Shown: positions 1 through 7,777 of the stretch, piece after piece
Layout of the letters: each line of letters begins with the position of its first letter
How positions within the stretch are numbered: the stretch's first letter is position 1
Assembly: GCF_014656135.1 (NCBI RefSeq)
Contig: NZ_BNBV01000040.1
Location: forward strand, 1 to 42,453
DNA from: Streptomyces thermodiastaticus
GTDB taxonomy: Bacteria > Actinomycetota > Actinomycetes > Streptomycetales > Streptomycetaceae
Reading direction: 5' to 3'
Length of the DNA stretch: 42,453 bases
Notes under the pieces: generated by a model
What the model was told of the DNA's origin: nothing
The model's database searches: none
Seen by the model: only the letters and a program-made list of their open reading frames with translations
Made by a program: the position numbers and the translations under genes

Positions 1-1
1 G

Positions 2-82
2 GGCACCTTCCGCAACTGGGACTACCCCGTCCGGCGGCAGATCTTCTGCGGATTCCGCACCGCCCGCACAGCGGAGGTATGA
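2..82 (+). CDS. 3' end of an unidentified protein (partial)
   Basis: An open frame enters from the left edge and ends at TGA 80-82, giving 26 residues: GTFRNWDYPVRRQIF followed by CGFRTARTAEV. The aromatic and basic tail looks like real coding sequence, but it is too short for me to assign a family. It is convergent with the TetR gene, with about 40 bases between them. Confidence 0.5.
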   Translation, partial: GTFRNWDYPVRRQIFCGFRTARTAEV

Positions 83-123
83 CAGACGACCAGATCCGGC
101 CCCAGGAGGGAAGGCGCGGCGGG

Positions 124-759
124 CTACGCGGTCTCGTGCGGTCGCGCCCCGGCGGCGTGGGCGCGGACGAGGGGCAGGAACAGCTCGTCGACGATGGTTC
201 CGATACGTGTGGCCGGTACTGCCCTCAGGTCGATGAGCAGGTCGTGCCGCACCAGATCGAACGGTAAGGCGAGTACGTCCGAGGGGATCCGCTCCAGGTT
301 GATCTCGCCTCGGTCGTGGGCGCGCCGGTAGATGGCGTGGATGCGGGTACGGTGATCGTCGCCGAAGATCTGGTCGCGTACCTGGCCGGGGGTCAGTCCG
401 GTGTCGGCCAGCAGCCCGGAGAAGGCCGCGGCCGCGGCGACGGCGAAGAAGGCGGCGCGCCTGTCGCCCATCTCCGTCAGCGTGGCGAGCAGGTCGCCCC
501 GCAGGCTGCCGGTGTCGGGGATGTCGACCGGGTGGCTGTCCCGGTAGTGCTTCAGTGCGGCGAGCACGAGGTCGCCCTTGTTCGCCCAGCGGCGGTAGAG
601 CACGGCCACCCCCGTGCCGGCCCGGGAGGCGACGGACTCCATGGTCAGCCGTCCGAAGCCGACCTGGACCAGTTCGTCCCAGGCGGCACCCAGCAGCGCG
701 GCCTCGAGCTCGCGCCCGCGCCGGCGCTTGCGGGGGGATTCCGCGGAAGGTGAGGTCAC
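124..759 (-). CDS. TetR family transcriptional regulator
   Basis: A 211-residue one-component repressor. Residues about 15-62 form the TetR N-terminal helix-turn-helix (GRLTMESVASRAGTGVAVLYRRW); the rest is a helical ligand domain with no recognisable specificity. The frame stays open to an ATG at 825, but the TetR homology begins about where a GTG at 759 would start. That choice places the inverted repeat at 785-816 in front of the gene instead of inside it, so I prefer 759; an ATG at 810 is the alternative. The gene is divergent from the alpha/beta hydrolase at 1021, its most likely target along with itself. The ligand is unknown. Confidence 0.85.
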   Translation of the reverse strand: MTSPSAESPRKRRRGRELEAALLGAAWDELVQVGFGRLTMESVASRAGTGVAVLYRRWANKGDLVLAALKHYRDSHPVDIPDTGSLRGDLLATLTEMGDRRAAFFAVAAAAAFSGLLADTGLTPGQVRDQIFGDDHRTRIHAIYRRAHDRGEINLERIPSDVLALPFDLVRHDLLIDLRAVPATRIGTIVDELFLPLVRAHAAGARPHETA

Positions 760-766
760 CGCTCCA

Positions 767-816
767 TCATAAGGAACGCTTGTCTTTCTTATGAGGTACC
801 CTGGCTTCATAAGAAA
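767..816. promoter_or_regulatory. Inverted-repeat operator between TetR gene and hydrolase
   Basis: TTTCTTATGA (785-794) and TCATAAGAAA (807-816) form a perfect 10-bp inverted repeat with a 12-bp spacer. A third half-site TCATAAG lies at 767-773. The stretch is much more AT-rich than its surroundings and sits between two divergent genes, as expected for the operator of the adjacent TetR protein. Binding is inferred. Confidence 0.65.
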
Positions 817-1020
817 TGGATTCATCTCTTATTGTCGGTGAAGGCGATGAGGCAGCCCGCTGCGGAACGGCCGACGACGACGGCCGGACGCACGGCCGAC
901 GCCCGCTGACCTCGACGACACCCGTCCCCTCGCCCGTCCGCAGCGGGCATGGGCCGCACCGCACCCGAGACGACAGGCCCATCCCCGGACGGGCCCTGCA
1001 CATGAGAGAACGGCAGGCAC

Positions 1021-2247
1021 ATGAGCAACCCGACCACGCCGGACCGGCGTTCCACCTTCTTCGCCGACCCGGTGATGAACTCGATGACCCGGGCCATGCT
1101 CGGGCGGGTCTACACCGGTGCGGCGGACACCGGGGAGACGCTGACGACGATCGACCGCATCACCGATGGTGAGCTGCCCTCATGGGCACGCGAGTGGGAG
1201 GCCACGGCCGACCGGGTCGCCGCGATCGGCGACGACTGCGTGCGGCGGGGCCACCGGGTGAGCGGCCGGAACGCACTGCTGCGAGCCGCGACCTACTACG
1301 CGTCGTGCGCCCTCGTGGCCGACGGCTGTGAGGAACCGGACGTCGTCCTAAAGCGGACGTTCGCCGCCTACCGGCGGTGCTGGGAGCAGTACCTCGGCCT
1401 GCTGGACAACCCGCCGGAGCCGCTCGACATCCCCTACGAGGGCACGACGATGCCCGGGTGGTTCTTCGCCGCGCCCGGTGCGGGACAGAAGCCGACGCTG
1501 ATCATGCTCAACGGTGCCGACGGGGCGGCGAGCTACCTGTACCCCGGATACGGCAGCGAAGCATCGGCGCGCGGCTACAACGTCGTGGTGTTCGACGGGC
1601 CCGGCCAGCAGCGCATGCTCTTCGAACGGGGTGTCCCGTTCCGGCCCGACTGGGAGCACGTCGTCACGCCCGTCGTCGACGCGACGCTGCGCCGGCCGGG
1701 CGTCGACCCGGAGCGGCTCGCGCTCTACGCCGTCAGCCAGGGCGGATACTGGGCTCCGCGCGCCCTGGCGTTCGAGCACCGCTTCGCCGCCGCGGTCATC
1801 GACGACGGCGTGGTCGACGTGTCCGTGGCATGGCAGGCCATGCTGTCCTCCGAGCTGCGGGACCTGCTCGCCCGCGGCGAGCGTGACGCGTTCGAGGCCG
1901 CGATCGGGCGCCTCCCGGCGAACGCCAGGCGGACCTTCGTCTGGCGGGCCAAGCCGTACGGCTGCCCGACCGTTTTCGACACCTTCCACGAGGTCGAGCG
2001 TTACCGGCTCACTCCGGAGCTCGCCGCGCGGATCTCGACGCCTGTCCTCATCGCCGATCCCGACCAGGAAGGGTATTTCGCCGGCCAGCCGCAGCGGCTG
2101 TACGACATGGTGCGCTGCGAGAAGGTGCTCGTCCGGTTCACCGAGGCGGAAGGGGCCGCCGGGCACTGCGAACCGATGGCCCGGTCCCTCGCCGCGCAGC
2201 GGTTCTTCGACTTCCTCGACGACCATGTCGGGCTCACCGGTGCCTGA
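1021..2247 (+). CDS. Alpha/beta hydrolase (FrsA / dihydroxypseudooxynicotine-hydrolase-like)
   Basis: A 408-residue serine hydrolase. A helical N-terminal region of about 130 residues precedes the alpha/beta core, as in the FrsA/DUF1100 and 2,6-dihydroxypseudooxynicotine hydrolase group. The nucleophile elbow is AVSQGG with S239, where alanine replaces the usual first glycine of GxSxG. The probable acid is D346 or D348 (IADPDQEG), and the histidine is H382 (AAGHCEP). The oxyanion region is MLNGADG near residue 163. No signal peptide is seen, so it should be cytoplasmic. The ATG at 1021 is where homology starts, with a plain GAGA-type site upstream. The divergent TetR repressor probably controls it. 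The natural substrate cannot be read from sequence; C-C bond or ester hydrolysis are both possible for the family. Confidence 0.85.
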   Translation: MSNPTTPDRRSTFFADPVMNSMTRAMLGRVYTGAADTGETLTTIDRITDGELPSWAREWEATADRVAAIGDDCVRRGHRVSGRNALLRAATYYASCALVADGCEEPDVVLKRTFAAYRRCWEQYLGLLDNPPEPLDIPYEGTTMPGWFFAAPGAGQKPTLIMLNGADGAASYLYPGYGSEASARGYNVVVFDGPGQQRMLFERGVPFRPDWEHVVTPVVDATLRRPGVDPERLALYAVSQGGYWAPRALAFEHRFAAAVIDDGVVDVSVAWQAMLSSELRDLLARGERDAFEAAIGRLPANARRTFVWRAKPYGCPTVFDTFHEVERYRLTPELAARISTPVLIADPDQEGYFAGQPQRLYDMVRCEKVLVRFTEAEGAAGHCEPMARSLAAQRFFDFLDDHVGLTGA

Positions 2248-2490
2248 AACGGGCACGCCCTGCGGTTCCTGAACGGGCACGTCCCGAACGGGCACCCGCG
2301 CCGCGGGGCGGCGGCGTCACCGGAGAGCCGTACGGCATCCTCCGGCAGCGGCTGCCGCCACGCCCACGGTGCCCGAGCGGCAGCCGAAGCGTTCCAAGCC
2401 GCCCGGCGGTGCTCGCGTCGCGGGAACGGGCGGAAGCCTCCACGCTGGAAAGGAGGGGGAGCCGTCGGCGCGAGTGTGAGGAGAGTCGGC

Positions 2491-2718
2491 ATGGCCAAGA
2501 AGCGCGACGAGGGCGGGAAACTGAAGAAGGGTGATCATGTCACCTGGAGCAGTCACGGCAGTCAGGCCGAGGGCGAGGTGGAGGAGAAGATCACAGAGCG
2601 GACCGAGGCCGCGGGCCGTACGGTGGACGCCTCGCCCAAGGACCCGCAGTACCAGGTGCGCAGCGAGAAGTCCGGCCGGTCGGCGGTGCACAAACCGTCC
2701 GCTCTGAAGAAGAAGTGA
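2491..2718 (+). CDS. DUF2945 (hypervirulence-associated TUDOR-like) small protein
   Basis: A 75-residue basic protein, rich in lysine at both ends. The centre (GDHVTWSSHGSQAEGEV and then DPQYQVRSEKSGRSAVHKPSAL) is the pattern of DUF2945, a small SH3/TUDOR-like barrel common in actinobacteria. The start is the ATG at 2491, six bases after GAGGAGA (2478-2484); the in-frame GTG at 2476 is less likely. DUF2945 genes often sit beside DUF3140 genes, as here. No biochemical role is established; nucleic-acid or protein binding is a guess from the fold. Confidence 0.8.
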   Translation: MAKKRDEGGKLKKGDHVTWSSHGSQAEGEVEEKITERTEAAGRTVDASPKDPQYQVRSEKSGRSAVHKPSALKKK

Positions 2719-2724
2719 TCAGCC

Positions 2725-3057
2725 GTGGACGACGGTGAGCGCACAGAGGTCAGCCGGGCGTTCCACGAGCTGGTGAACATGAAACCGGCCGCGCTGGAGA
2801 AGTGGCTCGACACCGACGAGTCACGCAGTGCCGGACAGCACAAGGACGGCGGGGAGTCGACGGGGCACGCCTCCGGCCGCCGGATCGTGGAGATCCTGCG
2901 GGCGAAGAAGAGCGACCTGTCGGACGACGACTACCAGCACATGCGCAAGGTCGTGGGGTACATCCGCCGGCATCTGGCCCAGCGGCCGTCGGGCGACGTA
3001 CGGGACACCCGGTGGCGGTACTCGCTGATGAACTGGGGGCACGACCCGCTGGAGTGA
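2725..3057 (+). CDS. DUF3140 domain protein
   Basis: A 110-residue protein. The whole length matches DUF3140: LEKWLDTDESRSAG, then GRRIVEILRAKKSDL, DDYQHMRKVVGYI and RHLAQRP. It begins at a GTG six bases after the DUF2945 stop, with a poor ribosome site of its own, so it is probably translationally coupled to that gene. Conserved in many soil actinobacteria and often annotated near stress or DNA-repair genes, but its function is unknown. It ends 17 bases from the convergent SDR stop. Confidence 0.8.
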   Translation: MDDGERTEVSRAFHELVNMKPAALEKWLDTDESRSAGQHKDGGESTGHASGRRIVEILRAKKSDLSDDDYQHMRKVVGYIRRHLAQRPSGDVRDTRWRYSLMNWGHDPLE

Positions 3058-3074
3058 CGGCCCGCCCGAGTGGG

Positions 3075-3869
3075 TCAGGGCAGGATGGAGTCCACGTATC
3101 CGCCGTCGACCCGCAGGGCCCCTCCCGTGGTCGCGGAGGCCTGGTCCGAGCTGAGGTAGACGACCATGTTGGCGATCTCCTCGGGTTCGATCAGCCGCTG
3201 CAGCAGCGACTGCGGCCGGTGCCGGCGCATGAACTCGCGCTGGGCCTCCTCCCAGGGCAGCTCCCGGTCGACGAGCTGATACACGAAGTCCTCCACCCCG
3301 GCGGTGTGGGTGGGGCCGGCGATGACGGAGTTCACCGTCACCCCGGTGCCGGCCGCCTGCTTGGCGAAGCCGCGGCCCACGGCGAGCAGCGCCGTCTTCG
3401 ACATGCCGTAGTGGATCATCTCCGCGGGGACGACCACGGCCGAGTCGCTGGCGATGTACTGCACGCGCCCCCAGCCGCGTCGCATCATTCCCGGCAGATA
3501 CAGCCGGGTCAGGCGCACGGCGGCGAGCACGTTCACGTCGAAGTAGCGCCGCCACTCCTCGTCGGTGATCTCCAGCGGGTCGGCGGCGCCGAAGATGCCG
3601 AGGTTGTTGACGAGGACGTCCACCTCGGGCAGCACCTCGGCCAGCCGGGTCGTGCCGTCCTCGTCGGAGACGTCCGCGGCGACCGGGACCACGTCGGCCC
3701 CCGGCACCTCCTCGGCCAGCCGTGCCGCCGCGTCGGCCACCCGGTGCTCGGTGCGGCCGTTGAGCGCCACACGGGCCCCGGCCCGGGCCAGTCCGGCGGC
3801 GATGGCCGCGCCGATGCCCTGGGTGGAGCCGGTGACCAGAGCGGTACGTCCTGCCAGATCGATGCGCAT
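3075..3869 (-). CDS. SDR family oxidoreductase downstream of the crtYTU operon
   Basis: A 264-residue classical short-chain dehydrogenase. The N-terminal TGSTQGIG is the nucleotide-binding loop, with N-R in the second strand (LNGRTE) favouring NADP. NNLG replaces the usual NNAG, a serine lies in YIASDSA, and YGMSK gives the catalytic Tyr and Lys. The C-terminus closes with GGALRVDGGYV. The start is the ATG at 3869 behind GGAAGGGAG. It follows crtU by about 105 bases on the same strand and may be read from the crtY promoter. A role in carotenoid end-group oxidation is possible but unproven; it could simply be a neighbour. Confidence 0.85.
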   Translation of the reverse strand: MRIDLAGRTALVTGSTQGIGAAIAAGLARAGARVALNGRTEHRVADAAARLAEEVPGADVVPVAADVSDEDGTTRLAEVLPEVDVLVNNLGIFGAADPLEITDEEWRRYFDVNVLAAVRLTRLYLPGMMRRGWGRVQYIASDSAVVVPAEMIHYGMSKTALLAVGRGFAKQAAGTGVTVNSVIAGPTHTAGVEDFVYQLVDRELPWEEAQREFMRRHRPQSLLQRLIEPEEIANMVVYLSSDQASATTGGALRVDGGYVDSILP

Positions 3870-3974
3870 CCCACGGCTCCCTTCCAGGTGTCCTCGCCCG
3901 CATGCCGGGCCCGCCCACGGGGCCCGTGGCGGACGCAATGCCGCGGCGCACGAGTACCACGCCCCGGGCGCGGC

Positions 3975-5537
3975 TCATCCGTCCAGCCGGCGGGCCAGCC
4001 GGCGCAGGACGGGACTGCGGCCGCGGACAGGCACCGTGTACACCGTGTGGCCCCGCAGACCCCACTGGCTCAGCAGGGCGTTCGCGGCGAGCAGTCCGGT
4101 CGTGGCGGCACGTTCCATCAGCGCCACGGGCAGATGGCAGCGGACCAGGTCGCCGGCGACCGTCAGGCGCGGATGCGGGGTGCGCACGGTCGGCCGGTCG
4201 CGGTAGCCGCCCACGGGGAACAGAGGACAGTCCGCGTGCCACTCGTGACGTGCGTCGACGACCCCGGCGGTGCGGGTCTCGGGATAGACGCGGTGCAGCT
4301 GGTCGATCAGGTGCTGCTGTACGGCGCTGCGCGAGGTGCCGTCCGGCAGCGCGTAGGCGTGCAGTTCCACGACGGATCCGCCGGTGCGCGCGGCCCACTG
4401 CCGGGCCTCGTCCTCCCAGCGGTCCAGGACGCTGATGTTGTCCAGGGCGCCGAAACCGCCGGTGGCGAGGAAACCCGGCCGGTCCGGGGCGACGGGCCGG
4501 TCCAGCCACAGCCTGCTGACCAGGAACGGCGGAGCGGTGCGCAGCCGGGCGATCCGCTCCCGCCAGGCGGCATCGCCGAGCTTGCCGGAACAGGTGACGA
4601 GACGGCGCAGCGCGGCGGTGTCCAGTGCGAGGACGACGCCGTCGTGCACCGTCTCGTCCTGGCCGGTCGCGACCCGGAAACGGCCGTCGTCCGTGGGCAC
4701 GACGTGCTCGACCGGGGTGCCGGTGCGGACACGGACCCCGTGCCGCCGCAGATGGGCCGTGAGCGGGTCCCACAGAGCGGCCGGGAAGGGGGCGCGGGGC
4801 ACGTCGAACAGCAGGCCCTCGGACGAGCCGAGGAAATAGATGTGGAACATCAGCGCCAGTTCCGCCGCCGACAGCTCCCGCGGGTCGGCGAAGAAGCTGC
4901 GCGAGAACACCTCGAAGGCGAGATGGCGCGCCGCGTGCGGGAACCGCACGGCATCCAGGTAGTCGTGGGCGCTGAGACGGTCGAGCCGGTCGTAGACGTC
5001 GGGCACCCGGACGTCGCACAGGGGCAGCGCCGCCATGAGGTCGAGACGGAACAGGTCCCGCACACCGAAGGTCGGGCTGAGCAGGGCGAAGGCCAGCGCG
5101 TTGAAGGGCGGGGTCCGGGGCAGGTGCCGGAAACTGTCGCGGGTTCCTCCCGCGTGCAGCAGCGGATAGTCCGGCAGACCGGTCAGCCGCCCGAGCGCCG
5201 GGTCGGTACGGCGCAGCAGCGCGCGCAGGTTGTAGTACTGGCGGAAGAAGGCGTGGAACCCGCGGCTCATCGTCACCTCGGTGCCGTCCTTCAGCCGGGT
5301 GGTCCAGCCTCCGGCACGTCCGCCGACGTAGGGCTGACGCTCGTACACGGTGACGGCCACACCGCGTTCGGCCAGTGCGGTGGCGGCGGCCAGGCCGGCG
5401 ATCCCCGCGCCGACGACAGCCGCGGCGGGCCGGAATCCGTCGGCGAAGCGGCGTCCCGGGGCGGCGGGCAGGACGCGGGCCCGCCGGTCCCTGCCCGGCG
5501 GGACGCGCACGGTACGGGCCGTGCTGCCGTTCATCAT
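3975..5537 (-). CDS. crtU: CrtU-type beta-carotene desaturase/methyltransferase (isorenieratene synthase)
   Basis: A 520-residue FAD enzyme. The dinucleotide fold begins at about residue 40 (VVGAGIAGLAAA) after a 35-residue basic leader, and ERQPYVGGRAGG is the conserved second loop. SRGFHAFFRQYYNL is typical of the CrtU family, as opposed to CrtI. The enzyme aromatises the beta-ionone rings of beta-carotene with methyl migration, giving beta-isorenieratene and then isorenieratene. The ATG at 5537 follows AGGAGAG; a second ATG comes directly after. Its start overlaps the crtT stop (ATGATGA), so the two are translationally coupled. Length and order match the crtYTU operon known in Streptomyces griseus and S. 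coelicolor. Confidence 0.9.
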   Translation of the reverse strand: MMNGSTARTVRVPPGRDRRARVLPAAPGRRFADGFRPAAAVVGAGIAGLAAATALAERGVAVTVYERQPYVGGRAGGWTTRLKDGTEVTMSRGFHAFFRQYYNLRALLRRTDPALGRLTGLPDYPLLHAGGTRDSFRHLPRTPPFNALAFALLSPTFGVRDLFRLDLMAALPLCDVRVPDVYDRLDRLSAHDYLDAVRFPHAARHLAFEVFSRSFFADPRELSAAELALMFHIYFLGSSEGLLFDVPRAPFPAALWDPLTAHLRRHGVRVRTGTPVEHVVPTDDGRFRVATGQDETVHDGVVLALDTAALRRLVTCSGKLGDAAWRERIARLRTAPPFLVSRLWLDRPVAPDRPGFLATGGFGALDNISVLDRWEDEARQWAARTGGSVVELHAYALPDGTSRSAVQQHLIDQLHRVYPETRTAGVVDARHEWHADCPLFPVGGYRDRPTVRTPHPRLTVAGDLVRCHLPVALMERAATTGLLAANALLSQWGLRGHTVYTVPVRGRSPVLRRLARRLDG

Positions 5538-6253
5538 CTGCTCTCCTTGCGCCGGGCGAGAAACGTGTGCGTGATCCCCGTCTGCCAGCCAGGCAGGGGC
5601 AGGGCCCGTACCCGGTCGAAGCCGGCCGCGCGGAGCCGGCCGGCGAAACGGCCGGCGGTGTCGAAGTCCACGACGGAGCGCCACAGGTGACGGAGGAGAG
5701 CGGTGTCGGCGAGGAGGACCGCGGCCAGCGGCTGGACGACGCCGCGGCACACCAGCGTCCACACCGCTCGGTCGGTGCGGCGGCCGCTGAGCGTGTACTC
5801 GTGCACCGCGAGCCGCCCGCCGGGCCTCAGCACGTCGTGCACGGTGGCCAGGACCGCGTCCGGGTCACGGACGTTGCGCAGCAGATACGCCGCGAACACC
5901 GCGTCGAACGGCCCGCGCACCCCCGCGTCGGACAGGTGCTCGACCGGCGCGTGCACGAAGGTCACGTCGCGCGCCCACGGCTTGGCGGCGGCCCGGCGCA
6001 GCATCCCGGTGGAGGCGTCCACGGCCGTGATGTGCGCGGCGGGCAGCACCGAGCGGAGGGCGGCGGTCGAGGCGCCGGTGCCGCAGCCCAGATCCAGCAG
6101 GCGCAGTCCCGCACCGCCTGCGGGCAGACCGAGGCGGCGCACCGAGCGGCGCAGATGCGCGTGATAGCCGGGATTGAGGGCCACCAGCGTGTCGTAGTGC
6201 CGGGAGGCACGGTCGAAGGCGGCGGCGAGCGATGCGTCGCGCAGCAGGGTCAC
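5534..6253 (-). CDS. crtT: CrtT, SAM-dependent methyltransferase of the carotenoid cluster
   Basis: A 239-residue class I methyltransferase. Motif I is LLDLGCGTGAS near residue 60, the acidic end of strand 2 is AVDAS, and FDAVFAAYLLRNVRDP and VLRPGGRLAVHEY are motifs of the UbiE/COQ5-like group. The GTG at 6253 is chosen because homology starts there (AAFDRASRHYD) and GGAGA lies just upstream. It sits between crtY (34 bases upstream) and crtU (overlapping). Its reaction is unclear: CrtU alone can make the aromatic ring in related clusters, so CrtT may act on a modified carotenoid or a quinone-like compound. The name rests on synteny. Confidence 0.85.
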   Translation of the reverse strand: MTLLRDASLAAAFDRASRHYDTLVALNPGYHAHLRRSVRRLGLPAGGAGLRLLDLGCGTGASTAALRSVLPAAHITAVDASTGMLRRAAAKPWARDVTFVHAPVEHLSDAGVRGPFDAVFAAYLLRNVRDPDAVLATVHDVLRPGGRLAVHEYTLSGRRTDRAVWTLVCRGVVQPLAAVLLADTALLRHLWRSVVDFDTAGRFAGRLRAAGFDRVRALPLPGWQTGITHTFLARRKESR

Positions 6254-6287
6254 ACGGTCTCCAGAGATGTGTCGCGGCGGCCGGGGG

Positions 6288-7493
6288 TCATACGGGGAGG
6301 CTCTCCTCGAAGGGGCGGCGGGGCAGTACCGGCAGTTCAAGGGCGGAGCGCAGCATCGGCGTGACCGGGGTGTGCAGGCCGATGGACAGGTCCTCGTACA
6401 GACGGGTGTCCCCGTCGAGGAACCGCAGCAGCCGTACCGTGGGGACACGCGCGAAGAGCCGGCTGAACAGGGCGGGGCCGTCGACCCGGCCGGTGGACAG
6501 GGCCCGCAGCAGCACGGCGTCCATCGCGCGGGACCGCCGGGAGTGGGCCGGAGGCGGCACCGGCCGGCGCCCACGCCGCAGGGCGGCGGCGACGGCGCGT
6601 GTCTGCCGCTGCAGGCCGGCGAAGGTGTAGCCGGTCGCGGGCCGGGTGGCACCGCCGGCGGCGCCGATGCGGAACACGGACGCCCCGGTCCGCCGCGCCG
6701 GCGCGGCGTCCGTCATCGGGATGACACCCGCCTCGGTGCCGAGGAGCCGCCGCTCACCCAGATGCAGGACGTCGTCGCAGTAGTGGCGCAGCGCCGCCTG
6801 ATAGCCGTTCGAGGTCAACGGCCGCGGCGAGAACTCGGTGTACTCCACCAGCGCCTCGTGCGCGCTCGTCGGCAGCACGTAGCCGAACGACAGGCCCTCG
6901 GCGGGCTGCGGGGTGCGGAAGTCCATCAGCTCCGCGACCCCGGGATCGAACACCGGCCGGGACGTCTGCACGAACCAGCCGCAGAAGTGCTGCAGCAGCG
7001 TCGTCCGCGCGGCCGGCAGGCTCCCCAAAGGCCGGGAGTCGAACACCCAGCGGGAGCGCAGCACACCGCGAGCGCCGCCGGCGTCGTGGAACCGGACGAC
7101 GGCACCGCCGGCGACGTCCTCCACCGCGTCCACGGTGGCCTGCAGACGGCGCACGTTCGGGCTGTCCGCGAGCGTCCGGCCGACCAGGGCCTCGAAGTCG
7201 TCGGAACGGATCATCTTGTACCGCAGCGGAGCAAGGACGGCGAGAACCGGCTCGCCCGCGGGCGGACGCACCCGCAGCCGCTGCCAGCACGCCGTGACCG
7301 CCGCGTCGAACCGGCCCCGTCCCTTCTCCCAGAAACACCAGGTCCGCCGCGGCGGACGCAGCGGCCCCGGCGGCGGGTTCACCACGACCACGGACGGGGT
7401 CCGCAGACCCGGCACAGGCCCGGCCAGGCGGTGCGCCAGCGACAGCCCGGCGGCTCCCGCCCCGATCACGGCGACCTCCGACTCCAGCAGCAT
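6288..7493 (-). CDS. crtY: Lycopene beta-cyclase CrtY
   Basis: A 401-residue flavin-dependent cyclase. VAVIGAGAAGLSLA at the N-terminus binds the dinucleotide. RTWCFWEKG, DSRP, LLQHFCGWFVQ, YVLPTS and RIGAAGGATRPATGYTFAGLQRQ are landmarks of the CrtY/CrtL family. It closes both ends of lycopene to give beta-carotene, the substrate of CrtU. The ATG at 7493 has GGGAGA seven bases upstream. It is the first gene of the leftward crtY-crtT-crtU operon and diverges from crtE across the 25-bp repeats, the nearest of which begins only 16 bases from its start codon. Confidence 0.92.
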   Translation of the reverse strand: MLLESEVAVIGAGAAGLSLAHRLAGPVPGLRTPSVVVVNPPPGPLRPPRRTWCFWEKGRGRFDAAVTACWQRLRVRPPAGEPVLAVLAPLRYKMIRSDDFEALVGRTLADSPNVRRLQATVDAVEDVAGGAVVRFHDAGGARGVLRSRWVFDSRPLGSLPAARTTLLQHFCGWFVQTSRPVFDPGVAELMDFRTPQPAEGLSFGYVLPTSAHEALVEYTEFSPRPLTSNGYQAALRHYCDDVLHLGERRLLGTEAGVIPMTDAAPARRTGASVFRIGAAGGATRPATGYTFAGLQRQTRAVAAALRRGRRPVPPPAHSRRSRAMDAVLLRALSTGRVDGPALFSRLFARVPTVRLLRFLDGDTRLYEDLSIGLHTPVTPMLRSALELPVLPRRPFEESLPV

Positions 7494-7508
7494 CCGTGTT
7501 CTCCCGGC

Positions 7509-7583
7509 TGTCCTGCGGTGCGTGTCGTACGCGTGTCCTGCGGTGCGTTCCGTACGCGTGTCCCGCGGTGCGTTCCGTACGCG
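7509..7583. repeat. Three 25-bp tandem repeats between crtY and crtE
   Basis: Units lie at 7509-7533, 7534-7558 and 7559-7583. Each starts TGTCC, continues with GCGGTGCGT and ends CGTACGCG. Units 2 and 3 differ at one base; unit 1 differs in the middle. CGTACG inside each is a palindrome. On the minus strand units 2 and 3 carry GGAAC, which resembles an ECF-sigma -35 box. The block lies directly upstream of crtY, probably in its 5' untranslated region or promoter, and about 195 bases from crtE. The rest of 7494-7777 shows no gene. Confidence 0.8.
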
Positions 7584-7777
7584 GTATTCCCGTCCGCGGG
7601 ACGCCGGGGGCGCGCCTCACCCGTCTGCCGCAGCAGGTGGGCAGCCGGCCGCCGCCGCGGGGAAGGGACAGTGCGAACCAGCGCTCCCGGCGTCGGCCGG
7701 TGCAGCGCCGTGTCCGTCGCCCGCCGTCCGGCGGGACAGCGGCGGAGCGAAGGGCGAACGCGACGGAAGGAAGCGGG

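Noticed and set aside
2248..2295. AACGGGCAC three times after the hydrolase gene
   Set aside because: Short, unevenly spaced (24 and 15 bases) and GC-rich; likely chance or a minor duplication.
2802..5690. Very long open frame (over 900 codons) on the plus strand
   Set aside because: It runs antisense to the SDR and crtU genes, whose family motifs are plain; its product is Arg/Gly/Pro/His-rich with no motif. High GC keeps such frames open.
7496..7777. In-frame extension of crtE through the 25-bp repeats
   Set aside because: No homology and no ribosome site; the repeats would code a CysArgVal-rich peptide. ATG 7778 has a good GGAAGG site.
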